Shown here piece after piece: positions 55,064-63,417 of a stretch of 64,000 bases of DNA. Every line of letters begins with the position of its first letter. Position 1 is the first letter of the stretch. The DNA is taken from the NCBI RefSeq assembly GCF_002156875.1, contig NZ_NCSY01000014.1, positions 124,001 to 188,000 on the forward strand, given 5' to 3'. The notes beneath the pieces are model-generated. The model saw nothing but the letters and a program-made list of their open reading frames with translations. It was not told the origin of the DNA and searched no databases. The DNA is from Bacillus sp. EAC (GTDB lineage Bacteria; Bacillota; Bacilli; Bacillales; Bacillaceae_G). The translations under genes and the position numbers were made by a program.

Positions 55064-56701
55064 ATGACTCGTCAAAGGATTTCAATTTTAGCATTATTGA
55101 TTTTGATTTTGTCTCCAGCTTTTTATTTTGTTGTACCTAATGTTTCTGCTGAAAATGCGCTCGACCCTGCACCACAGTTGCAACCAGTCGGAACTGCAAA
55201 TGGCAAGAAGATTTTATTTGATAATACCCATGGTCAAACTGCAGGAGCAGCAGATTGGGTATTGGATGGAGGATTTTCGGATTTTGCGAATGCATTAGCT
55301 AACAAAGGTTATTATGCAAAAGAGTTACGAAAAAGTACTCCGATTACATATGAAGATTTACAAGGATACAATGTGTTTATCATTGGAGAAGCAAATATAC
55401 CATACAAAACTTCTGAGCAGGACGCTATGATCCAATTTGTCCAAAACGGTGGGAGTATCTTTTTTATTGGAGATCACTATAATGCAGACCGCAATAAAAA
55501 CCGCTGGGACGCATCAGAGGTTTTTAACGGTTACCGTCGAGGAGCTTATTCCAATCCAACAAAAGGAATGGGAGCAGAGGAAGCTTCGTCTACTGCAATG
55601 CAGGGCGTAACAGGATCTGATTGGTTGTCAACGAACTTCGGAATCAGGTTCCGTTATAATGCGATAGGTGATGTTACTGCCAATGACATTGTAGCACCAA
55701 GTCAGGCTTTCGGAATAACTACTGGAGTCTCAACGGTTGCTATGCATGCAGGCTCAACATTAGCTATCACTGATTCAAACAAAGCAAAAGGGATTGTGTA
55801 TCTGCCTTCAACATCTACGAAATGGGCAAGTGCTGTTGATCAAGGTGTATACAGTGGTGGAGGAAGAGTAGAGGGGCCTTTTGCTGCGGTTTCCAAGCTA
55901 GGATTAGGTAAGGCGGCGTTTATTGGTGATTCTTCACCAGTAGAGGATGCGACTCCTAAATATTTACGTGAGGAAAACGGTGCAAAGAAGACAACATACG
56001 ATGGTTTTAAGGAACAAAATGATGGTACTTTACTTGTTAATATAATTGATTGGCTATCAAAACAGGAAAGCTATACAGCATTATCACAAGTTAGCGGATT
56101 ACAGCTTGATCAGCCGACTACATTACTTTCTATGGAAAATCCGCAAACATCTACTGAACCAATTGCGGAACCATGGGCAGCACCTGATGCAGGTTATAAA
56201 TGGTATGATCCTTCAACATTTAAGACCGGATCATACAACTCTGGCTCTGGTGGACCTGTTGTCCCGGCGACATTGAATGAGAATTTTGAGTCTGGTACAA
56301 AAGCAGCTTATACTTCAGGTAATGTAACGCTTCCGAGTGGTTCATGGTATTTTGACAATGCACTTATTGGCAATTTAGCTGGGGATAAGAAAACGGGTGT
56401 GCAGTCTGCTCGTGTCCGTTCAAATGGTGCACTTACGATGAATTTCGATGTAAACGGCGCAAAGACTCTTAAAATCTCTCATGCGAATTTTAGTACGGAC
56501 AGTGGAGCGAATTGGCAGCTACAAATGTCTACTAATGGTGGCTCTACATGGACAAATGTCGGCAGTACAAATACTAGTACATCTACATTGACTGTTAAAA
56601 CATTTACCCTTTCTCAGGCGACTTCTGTTCGATTCCGGATTGTTGTATCAGGTACTACAGGGCAGAGGATTAATTTTGATGATATTGTGATAAGTAATTA
56701 A
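55064..56701 (+). CDS. Secreted protein: GATase-like N-terminal domain plus C-terminal beta-sandwich
   Basis: This protein of about 545 residues has a signal peptide (LALLILILSPAFYFVVPNVS region). The first domain, about residues 35-345, has KILFDNTHGQTAGAADWVLD, YNVFIIGEANIPY and GGSIFFIGDHYNAD, like DUF4350/GATase-like or ThuA-type folds, with an unusual A-D-R-N-K-N-R-W run. A Gly/Ser linker precedes a C-terminal domain of about 140 residues (LNENFESGTKAAYTSGNVTL to GQRINFDDIVISN), a jelly-roll of a kind attached to secreted nucleases and glycosidases. The role is probably extracellular binding or hydrolysis, not established. ATG 55064 follows AAAGGAG by nine bases. Confidence 0.75.
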   Translation: MTRQRISILALLILILSPAFYFVVPNVSAENALDPAPQLQPVGTANGKKILFDNTHGQTAGAADWVLDGGFSDFANALANKGYYAKELRKSTPITYEDLQGYNVFIIGEANIPYKTSEQDAMIQFVQNGGSIFFIGDHYNADRNKNRWDASEVFNGYRRGAYSNPTKGMGAEEASSTAMQGVTGSDWLSTNFGIRFRYNAIGDVTANDIVAPSQAFGITTGVSTVAMHAGSTLAITDSNKAKGIVYLPSTSTKWASAVDQGVYSGGGRVEGPFAAVSKLGLGKAAFIGDSSPVEDATPKYLREENGAKKTTYDGFKEQNDGTLLVNIIDWLSKQESYTALSQVSGLQLDQPTTLLSMENPQTSTEPIAEPWAAPDAGYKWYDPSTFKTGSYNSGSGGPVVPATLNENFESGTKAAYTSGNVTLPSGSWYFDNALIGNLAGDKKTGVQSARVRSNGALTMNFDVNGAKTLKISHANFSTDSGANWQLQMSTNGGSTWTNVGSTNTSTSTLTVKTFTLSQATSVRFRIVVSGTTGQRINFDDIVISN

Positions 56702-56731
56702 GTGCGCCCTATATAAGTGTATCAATAGTTT

Positions 56732-56763
56732 AGACCTATCCAAAATGGATAGGTCTATTTATT
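56732..56763. terminator. Terminator between convergent genes 55064 and 56792
   Basis: AGACCTATCC at 56732-56741 pairs with GGATAGGTCT at 56747-56756, followed by ATTTATTT. Confidence 0.85.
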
Positions 56764-56791
56764 TCTCGGTAGAAAATCTTAATTTATGTCC

Positions 56792-57292
56792 TTATTTAAG
56801 CAATCCGACTAGCGGCTTTAAGCTAAAATAATCCAACGCTTCATTCACGAGATTGATATCATAAATCTTCTTTTCCAAACAAAATTGAATAACTAAATCA
56901 CTTATATCACTGTCTGATAATGAGTAACCAGCAGAGCCTAATAGTTCTTCTGTTTCATCTTGATTTAGTTCTAGGGCTAAGGCGAGAGCTATTATGGTAT
57001 TTTTCTTTGGACGGTAACTTGGATTGGAGCGGATTTTTGAAAAATGTTTTCGATCGATTCCGGCTTTTTTATAGATTACTGGATCACTAGTATTTTTTTG
57101 ATCTATAAAGTTAAACAACACTTCGCTCAGTGTAGGTTTACGTTTATTTTTTATAAAATCTTCTATTTCTAAAGAGTGAAGGTCGAATGTATCTTCTTTA
57201 AGTGAATATCGTTTGTTTTCTAAAACTTTAATAGTGTTTAAGTGGCTTTCTACATACTCCTGTAATTCTATTAAAAAATTTTTGTTTAGCAT
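56792..57292 (-). CDS. HTH-type protein paired with the vWA gene
   Basis: This 166-residue protein has a C-terminal Cro/C1-like HTH: PVIYKKAGIDRKHFSKIRSN, then KKNTIIALALALELNQDETE and a tail KKIYDINLVNEALDYF. From memory this is the conserved partner of small vWA proteins in many bacteria, sometimes misnamed sigma-70 subunit. ATG 57292 follows AGGAGGG; 15 further codons upstream have no site. It is divergent from the vWA gene with a shared promoter region of about 100 bp, so it may control both. Confidence 0.75.
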   Translation of the reverse strand: MLNKNFLIELQEYVESHLNTIKVLENKRYSLKEDTFDLHSLEIEDFIKNKRKPTLSEVLFNFIDQKNTSDPVIYKKAGIDRKHFSKIRSNPSYRPKKNTIIALALALELNQDETEELLGSAGYSLSDSDISDLVIQFCLEKKIYDINLVNEALDYFSLKPLVGLLK

Positions 57293-57392
57293 ATAGTTTT
57301 TCTGCCCTCCTAGAAATGTCGCTTTACAGGCGACCAATTAACGAAGCAATTTAGTTACTATTATAACATCAAGAAACAGGAGGATGATGAGA

Positions 57393-57986
57393 ATGAATAG
57401 TAACGTAACAGAAATCATTTTTTTATTAGACAGAAGTGGATCAATGGCTGGACTTGAAGGTGATACGATCGGTGGATTTAACTCGTTTATTGAAAAACAA
57501 TGTAAGCTTGAAGGAGAAACTTTTCTAACAACAGTGCTATTCGATGATAAATATGAGGTTTTATGGAATGGTATTCATGCAAATAATGTGAAATTAACCG
57601 AAAATGAATATTATGTAAGAGGGACAACTGCACTATTAGACGCGGTCGGAAAGACGATCTTAGATGTTGGTTACAGGCTGGCTAGAACGAATGATGATCA
57701 AAGACCAGGTAAAGTTATTTTTGTGATAACAACGGATGGAATGGAAAATGCAAGTAGTGAATTTACTTATAGAAAAGTTCAAGAGTTTATTAAACATCAA
57801 CAAGAGAAGTATAATTGGGAGTTCATTTTCATGGGGGCAAATATTGACGCAGTTAAGGAAGCAGAAAGTATTGGAATTTTGAAAGAAAATGCTTATAACT
57901 TTGAAGCAACTGGGGAAGGTGTAGTGAGTTTGTATGATTCAATTTGTGATGCTGTGTCTAAGAAAAGACAAAAAAACTTCGATTAA
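57393..57986 (+). CDS. VWA domain-containing protein
   Basis: This protein of about 197 residues is a single von Willebrand A domain. The MIDAS metal site is FLLDRSGSMAG (Asp 13, Ser 15, Ser 17), with Thr in RGTTALLDA and Asp in ITTDGMENAS. No signal peptide is present, so it is cytoplasmic. ATG 57393 is chosen since AGGAGG ends nine bases upstream. It is divergent from its HTH partner. A truncated second copy of its 3' half lies at 62385-62603. Confidence 0.9.
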   Translation: MNSNVTEIIFLLDRSGSMAGLEGDTIGGFNSFIEKQCKLEGETFLTTVLFDDKYEVLWNGIHANNVKLTENEYYVRGTTALLDAVGKTILDVGYRLARTNDDQRPGKVIFVITTDGMENASSEFTYRKVQEFIKHQQEKYNWEFIFMGANIDAVKEAESIGILKENAYNFEATGEGVVSLYDSICDAVSKKRQKNFD

Positions 57987-58001
57987 TTTAATTGAATTGA
58001 A

Positions 58002-58145
58002 TCGTATCACAAGTGATGGTAAACAAAAAAGACCAGGTTACAATTGAAATGTATAAATTGAATATGTTAAAGAATCAAATAATATAGTAAACATTTAAAA
58101 GTATTAGAAGAAGAACAAGCATAATATAGCTTGTTCTTTTTTATT
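58002..58145 (+). repeat. Second repeat family, copy A, ending in a terminator
   Basis: ATCACAAGTGATGGTAAACA begins the copy; AGACCAGGTTACAATTGAAA and TTAAAGAATCAAATAATATA follow, and it closes with AAGAACAAGC / GCTTGTTCTT and a T-run at 58111-58145. It lies directly after the vWA gene and terminates it. Related copies are at 59196 and 62308. The gap 58146-58463 after it has no gene. Confidence 0.75.
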
Positions 58146-58463
58146 TTTTAATTAAGCTAGATTTATTTTTTAATAGTAGATGGTATATTGGTATGGACTA
58201 TTTTATTAATAGTAGAAAGGAACCAAGAAAAAAGAAATGCTTATAATTCAATTAACTAATGCCAAGGTTATAGCCTTTGTAGTGGAGTCATTCTTCCTTT
58301 TGAAATTACTTAAATTAATATGGGCTTTTTAAACATTACTTATAGTGAGGAAAAATTAACCGATATACAACCGATATACCTTAAAGTAAGTAATTTTACA
58401 TAAATTGGGTTACGTGTTTAAGGAAAAATACCTATCTATGACTTCATTTTGGGGGAGAATATA

Positions 58464-59087
58464 GTGACAACAAATAGTTTAACTGAAAGTAAAATGACAC
58501 AAGTATTAGATTGGGCTTTTGAAAAAGCCGTTAATGGACTACCAGGAACTGAAACTGCAGCAGAATTAGCAGAAAGTTATTTAAGTAAAAATTCATCGGT
58601 TGAGAAAGCTATCGATAGCTTAATACGTTGGCAAAATGCTAAAGGAGCAACAAGCGGTTTTCTAACTGGATTAGGTGGACTTATCACATTACCAGTAGCT
58701 ATTCCAACAAACGTTGCATCAGTTATGTACGTACAAATTAGAATGATTGCTACAATAGCTCATATAAGAGGCTACGATTTAAAGGATGACCAAGTTAAAA
58801 CTTTTGTATTTGTTTGTTTAACTGGACAAGCTGCTACTGATATTCTAAAACAAGCTGGTATAAAATTGGGAACGGCACTTGCAAAAGAAGCCATAAAAAA
58901 AATACCCGGAGAGGTTATTAAGGCAATTAATAAAGCCGTAGGTATTAGGCTGGTAACAAAGTTCGGACAAAAGGGAATTGTTAATTTGGGAAAAGCTGTG
59001 CCTTTAGTAGGGGGAGTAATTGGCGGAGCAGTTGATGGCATAAGTACAAATGCTATAGGAAAGACTTCTAAGAAAGTTTTTGCTTAA
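58464..59087 (+). CDS. EcsC family protein
   Basis: This protein of about 207 residues has the EcsC-like pattern: AIDSLIRWQNAKGATSGFLT, GLGGLITLPVAIPTNVASVM, YVQIRMIATIAHIRGYDL and a C-terminal glycine-rich VPLVGGVIGGAVDG. Several amphipathic segments suggest membrane association. The function of EcsC outside the ABC-linked context is unknown. GTG 58464 is chosen, with GGGGGAG six bases upstream. It is monocistronic. Confidence 0.85.
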   Translation: MTTNSLTESKMTQVLDWAFEKAVNGLPGTETAAELAESYLSKNSSVEKAIDSLIRWQNAKGATSGFLTGLGGLITLPVAIPTNVASVMYVQIRMIATIAHIRGYDLKDDQVKTFVFVCLTGQAATDILKQAGIKLGTALAKEAIKKIPGEVIKAINKAVGIRLVTKFGQKGIVNLGKAVPLVGGVIGGAVDGISTNAIGKTSKKVFA

Positions 59088-59195
59088 ATATGAGGAATTT
59101 GAAAAAAGATATTAACATTAAAGTTAGCAGGGTGGAAAAAGTGAAGAAAGAAGTAATGGCAATATAAAAGCAGCATTTTGAAATTCTTGACGGGT

Positions 59196-59326
59196 CAAAA
59201 AATAACGGGTTACTGTTGAAATGTGTAGAATATTTAAGTTAAAGAATCAAAAAATTAGATCGAAATTTAATAAACATATAGAAATATTTAAAGAAGGACA
59301 AGTAGAAAAAGCTTGTTCTTTTTGTT
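59196..59326 (+). repeat. Second repeat family, copy B
   Basis: AACGGGTTACTGTTGAAATG, TTAAGTTAAAGAATCAAAAA and AAAGAAGGACAAGTAGAAAA with GCTTGTTCTTTTT align with copy A over about 120 bp. It lies after the EcsC gene and ends in the same terminator hairpin. Confidence 0.7.
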
Positions 59327-59430
59327 TTAAAATAGGAGAGATTAGCTTTTAAAGGGATACAGTATATTTTTTGGCAATGACTAAAGACAGATTATTTTAG
59401 GTTGTTAAAAGAATAAGTTGTTGAAACGAA

Positions 59431-59512
59431 TGTCGTATTATGTAATAAAATGTCGTTTATTATCGCTTGCTGGAAATAAATGTCATATTATAAAATTTTA
59501 ATATCGTTTTAA
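59431..59512. repeat. Iterated TGTCRT motifs resembling a transposon end
   Basis: TGTCGTATTA at 59431, TGTCGTTTAT at 59451, TGTCATATTA at 59481 and the weaker TATCGTTTTA at 59502 stand in the same direction at spacings of 20, 30 and 21 bp, each preceded by A-rich sequence. Such arrays mark the ends of Tn7-, Tn5053- or Tn552-like elements that use a DDE transposase of the TnsB/TniA type. No transposase gene is near. The rest of 59327-59747 shows no gene. Confidence 0.45.
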
Positions 59513-59747
59513 ATTATTTTAACTCAACTTTTGGACATAAAAAAATTCAGTGTGACCCTTGATATAACTAGACAGAGACTCAAACCATTGTATTAATTGA
59601 TAGTTATCGAATTCAAATAAACAATGCCTTTGCCTGGTAGCTGCTGTAGTGCTGTTAGGATATAACTAGATGTCACAAAGGATTGTAGCCAAAAATCAAC
59701 TACGAAAGTTAAATAATGGAATTATCTAAAGGAAAGAGGAGATTTTA

Positions 59748-61136
59748 TTGAAAAAAACACTTGGAATTATTACTGCAGGTGTATTAATTTTAAATTCAAT
59801 TTTTTTAGCTCCAAAAGAATCGAGAGCAGTTACTACAAATATAGGTTTTCCACAAGGTGAAATGTACGAAAATGGTGGATATGATCCAAGTGCCGCTGCA
59901 CCTGTTTTCGGGAACTGGTCATATAACTCGCCTTTTTCTGGGACAGAAACAAATGTATTAAAATGGGAAAAAGACATTACTGATATGATTTCTTACTTTT
60001 CTCCAACTGTTATAGATAAAGATGGAAATATCTATTATACAACAGGTGATGAAGAAGTTGTGTCGATTGATAAACATGGAGTACAAAGATGGAAAGTAAA
60101 ACTTGACACTTCTGCTTCACAAAATGTTGCACCAGCTATTGGATATGATGGAACAATATACGTTGCAGGAGGTCTCAGTATATTTGCTTTAAATCCCGAT
60201 GGTACCGTGAAATGGAAATCTACACCGACAGTTGGTACATTTTATAGTAGTCCGGCCATTGGAAGTGATGGGACACTTTATGTACAAGATGCAAAAGAAT
60301 ACAAACTCTATGCATTTAATGGGAATGACGGTAGTGTGAAATGGATCTCAGCTGCAGCTCCCAAAGCATGGGATCGCAATACAAGTCCTGTTATTGATAG
60401 CGAGGGTACGATCTATGTAAGAAATGATGCTTTTATTAATGCTTATAATAAAAGTGGTACATTAAAATGGTCTTATCAGACTGCCACTGCTTCAAACTTA
60501 ATTTTATTAAAAGATGGTAAGATAGCCGTATCAAATTACAATCCTGGTAGCCCTGGTACTGTGAAAATTATTGATCGTAGTGGGAATTTAGTTAAATCAT
60601 TTGTAACAGCAAACAGTGGGGGGCGTTTTATAGTTCAAAACCTTTTTAATGATCAACTTATAGTAGATGATGGGTATAACATTACTTCATTCAACGAAGA
60701 TGGTACAAAAAATTGGTCCTATAACACTTCGGGTTCGACTCAGCATCAACCTGTTATTGATAAAAATGGTGTCATTTATTTCGGCAGTGATGTTGGTAAA
60801 ATGTATGCTTTAAAACCAGATGGTACAGTCAAATGGCAACTTAATTTATTACAACATTACGGTGGCAGTGTTTTCAGGTTTTTTAATGGCGGAATAAGTA
60901 TGGATAAAAATGGGACACTTATTACTGCCGGTGAATTATTTAAAAATGCTGTTTTTACAACAAAAATTATTGCTATCGGAGATGACTCAGTTCCGCCAAT
61001 TGATGAAACATGTAGCGGCTATTTAGAACAAATTGAAACAAAAATAGCAAACGGCACTATCACCCAAGAAGAAATTAAAGAAGCTCAACTTAGACTAAGT
61101 AAAGATTTATATAATTTAAGTTTAAAAGAAAATTAA
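59748..61136 (+). CDS. Secreted PQQ-type beta-propeller repeat protein
   Basis: This 462-residue protein has a signal peptide (about 1-27, KESRAVTT at its end) and then repeated blades with D-G-T-x-K-W: NPDGTVKWK, NGNDGSVKWI, KSGTLKWS, EDGTKNWS, KPDGTVKWQ. The pattern is the beta-propeller of the PQQ/BamB superfamily. A C-terminal helical tail (CSGYLEQIETKIANGTITQE) follows. No dehydrogenase motifs are seen, so the role is probably binding or assembly. The start is TTG after AGAGGAGA. Confidence 0.82.
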   Translation: MKKTLGIITAGVLILNSIFLAPKESRAVTTNIGFPQGEMYENGGYDPSAAAPVFGNWSYNSPFSGTETNVLKWEKDITDMISYFSPTVIDKDGNIYYTTGDEEVVSIDKHGVQRWKVKLDTSASQNVAPAIGYDGTIYVAGGLSIFALNPDGTVKWKSTPTVGTFYSSPAIGSDGTLYVQDAKEYKLYAFNGNDGSVKWISAAAPKAWDRNTSPVIDSEGTIYVRNDAFINAYNKSGTLKWSYQTATASNLILLKDGKIAVSNYNPGSPGTVKIIDRSGNLVKSFVTANSGGRFIVQNLFNDQLIVDDGYNITSFNEDGTKNWSYNTSGSTQHQPVIDKNGVIYFGSDVGKMYALKPDGTVKWQLNLLQHYGGSVFRFFNGGISMDKNGTLITAGELFKNAVFTTKIIAIGDDSVPPIDETCSGYLEQIETKIANGTITQEEIKEAQLRLSKDLYNLSLKEN

Positions 61137-61652
61137 GAATATCCCATTTATAGGTGATAGTCTTACAGCGAGTTGAATAACAAGTCTGTCTAGAAATATT
61201 ATTAAAATACTTTAGAAAGATCCCCCTTTGTAGGAAATAAATACACAGGGGATTTTTTATGTATTACCTCAAGGGAACATTGACAACACGAAAATTTGTA
61301 AATGTTGTGAAGCTATGTATGGTAAAAAACATAATCTAGTTCTAATGAATTGGAATATTGTTTAAGAGCTATTCGAAGCTTTTATAATTCTTCAATCGCT
61401 AGACCGACTATCGAACCTTACGAATTCAATATAATGTAGATTGTTTGATTAAATAGGTTTTATAGTTTTAAATGTGTGGTAGATCAAGGATATAGCTGTT
61501 AAATAAGGGATTCAGACAACTAATCTATTTTAACAGTATAAAACAACCTCATTTAGATTAATCAAGGAAAATCACATATTAATAAACATGAGTGAATTTC
61601 GAGTTGTTAGATTATAAGGGTGTTATATATTACTAAATTAATTGGAGGAAAA
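61137..61652. other. Intergenic region with the propeller-gene terminator
   Basis: A terminator with GATCCCC and GGGGAT arms at about 61219-61253 and a T-run ends the propeller gene. After it, a frame reads NIDNTKICKCCEAMYGKKHN, with a Cys pattern like a zinc ribbon, but it lacks a start and ends in TAA after about 30 residues, so it is either a remnant or chance. Nothing else is recognised. Confidence 0.4.
61219..61258 (+). terminator. Terminator of the beta-propeller gene
   Basis: ATCCCC pairs with GGGGAT across a loop of about 22 bases, followed by six T residues. The long loop lowers confidence. Confidence 0.6.
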
Positions 61653-62282
61653 ATGATAACTATATATGTAATAATAGGAATATTAGTAATAATGGGCCTA
61701 ATATTTATTGATATTAAGCGCAATTATAATGAAATCCCGATTTTTAAATGGACCTTTGAAAATGGAGATTTTTATTTTTCAGTCCCATATTATATTTGGC
61801 AGGTAAATAAAAAAATGCTAGCTAGAAAAATGTATTTTCAAAATTCTATATTAGATTTTGAGGGGTATAAATATGAAATCACAAATTTTGGAGGGGATTT
61901 TCCAAGAACTAAAGGTGGATTATTTTTTGAGAGAGAACTACGTTTTTGGGGAAATCCATTAAATATATTAAGAACAAATAGTAATATGCATATAACAATA
62001 AATCAATATGGTTCGGGAAATATAAATATTGAACTGAATAATAACGAATACATAAATAATATTATGAATATACAAGAATATTTATCTAAAGATATATATA
62101 TAAATGGAACAGACAAAGAATTAATGCAAAACTTTTTAAACAAAATATTAAGTGGACAAAGCATAAATATTAAGGAAGCTAAAGGGGCATATGATACTTT
62201 TTTAAAGTATGAACCTTTGCTAAGTTTTGCAGTAGATATTTTGTCATTAATAAAAGAGTTCTTCAGTGGAGCGAGTTCCTAA
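61653..62282 (+). CDS. Membrane-anchored protein of unknown function
   Basis: This 209-residue protein has one N-terminal hydrophobic segment (TIYVIIGILVIMGLIFIDIK) and a cytoplasmic or external domain with KWTFENGDFYFSVPYYIWQV, FGGDFPRTKGGLFFERELRF and a helical C-terminus. I do not recognise the family. ATG 61653 has TTGGAGG before it, while the frame also contains earlier in-frame codons without a site. Its base composition is more AT-rich than neighbours, which may reflect transfer. Confidence 0.7.
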   Translation: MITIYVIIGILVIMGLIFIDIKRNYNEIPIFKWTFENGDFYFSVPYYIWQVNKKMLARKMYFQNSILDFEGYKYEITNFGGDFPRTKGGLFFERELRFWGNPLNILRTNSNMHITINQYGSGNINIELNNNEYINNIMNIQEYLSKDIYINGTDKELMQNFLNKILSGQSINIKEAKGAYDTFLKYEPLLSFAVDILSLIKEFFSGASS

Positions 62283-62307
62283 CTCAATAAACATCGAAAT
62301 GAACCCA

Positions 62308-62384
62308 ATCACAAGTTATATTAAACAAAAAAGAGCAGGTTAGAGTTGAAATACATAAATTATAAGTTGAAGATATAAATAATA
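62308..62384 (+). repeat. Second repeat family, copy C, truncated at the vWA fragment
   Basis: AATCACAAGTTATATTAAAC, AGAGCAGGTTAGAGTTGAAA and TACATAAATTATAAGTTGAA match the first half of copy A. The match stops where the vWA fragment begins at about 62385, so this is a recombination junction. Confidence 0.65.
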
Positions 62385-62603
62385 GAGTTTACATATAGAA
62401 AAGTACAAGAGCTTATTAAACACCAACAAGAGAAATATAATTGGGAGTTCATTTTCATGGGGGCAAATATTGATGCAGTTAAAGAAGCAGAAAGTATTGG
62501 GATTTTGAAAGAAAATGCTTATAACTTTGAAGCATCTCGTGAAGGTGTAGAGCATTTGTATGATTCAATTTGTGAAGTTGTATCTGAGAAAAGGCAAAAA
62601 TGA
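62385..62603 (+). pseudogene. Truncated duplicate of the vWA gene (3' third)
   Basis: The frame from 62385 to TGA 62601 codes 72 residues: EFTYRKVQELIKHQQEKYNW, IDAVKEAESIGILKENAYNF, ending VSEKRQK. This is nearly identical to the end of the vWA protein at 57393-57986. The MIDAS part is missing and there is no start codon with a ribosome site. The high identity means the duplication is fairly recent. Confidence 0.9.
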
Positions 62604-62611
62604 CTGAAGAA

Positions 62612-62643
62612 AAAGAACCATATCATATATGATATGGTTCTTT
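62612..62643. terminator. 32-bp perfect palindrome after the vWA fragment
   Basis: AAAGAACCATATCATA and its exact reverse complement meet with no loop. With A and T runs at the ends it can act as a terminator for either strand or as a protein-binding dyad. It keeps the place where the parent vWA gene has its own repeat and terminator. Confidence 0.7.
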
Positions 62644-62708
62644 AAGTTGCTAGAAAATCGATTAACACGATACGAAGAAACGTATTAATGTAATGATCCT
62701 CCTGCTAA

Positions 62709-62816
62709 TTCAAAATAGACAAAATTGATAAAAGTGAAACATTTATAGATAAACTAGACAATACTTTGAATGATCAAATACTAGCATTTCTTGTCCACAT
62801 TCAAGGTGAAAAATAA
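62709..62816 (+). pseudogene. Possible gene-end remnant
   Basis: A 35-codon frame without a start codon reads FKIDKIDKSETFIDKLDNTL, then NDQILAFLVHIQGEK before TAA. The sequence looks coding and helical, but lacks both a start and a ribosome site. It may be the end of a deleted gene. Confidence 0.2.
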
Positions 62817-62855
62817 GATATTGAACCGTAAATAGACATACCTCAAACTTACAAG

Positions 62856-63242
62856 TTAAATCTCTCTTCTAGTAGGTCTGCTTAACTTTGGCAATCTAAA
62901 TTCTGTCGTTTCCGATTCTGCATTTTCAGCTCCACCGGCAGTTTCCGAAGCTGTTACGATTGCGCTCTTTTTGACTTCACTATCTCTTACCTTTATACCT
63001 TGCTGACCGCCCAATTCATCGTTCTGCTTACCAGCAATCCCACTTCTGCCATTACCATTTGCAAATTGTGATTTATTATTTGCAGTTTCACTATGGTCAT
63101 TAGCATTTTGGCCACCTTGATTGGCGTTCATACCAACATTCCGTAGAATCTGACCTCCACCTTCAGCTCTTTGTTCAATATGGTCTCCAATATGAATGTG
63201 GTATTCAATATTAATTTCAACTTCAATTTTCTTTTTTGACAT
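62856..63242 (-). CDS. Low-complexity Asn/Gly/Ala-rich protein of unknown function
   Basis: This 128-residue protein has a short ordered N-terminus with charged beta-like KKKIEVEINIEYHIHIGDHI, then a disordered Gly/Asn/Ala/Ser region (NANQGGQNANDHSETANNKS) and a basic end FRLPKLSRPTRREI. No signal peptide is seen. The composition would fit a spore-layer or surface protein, but that is speculation. AGGAGGAG precedes the ATG. It is monocistronic. Confidence 0.65.
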   Translation of the reverse strand: MSKKKIEVEINIEYHIHIGDHIEQRAEGGGQILRNVGMNANQGGQNANDHSETANNKSQFANGNGRSGIAGKQNDELGGQQGIKVRDSEVKKSAIVTASETAGGAENAESETTEFRLPKLSRPTRREI

Positions 63243-63417
63243 AGGAATGACTCCTCCTTTCCTATTAATACTATAAATATATTCAATGGTAATAGTTTTT
63301 GATTAGACGGTTTAATAGACTATTGTTAATTTTGACTTCAATTTAATAGTTTTCGAAACGAGATATATAAAAAGAGGGGTTAATATAAATGGTATGAAGG
63401 GTATTACGTGATCCGGT

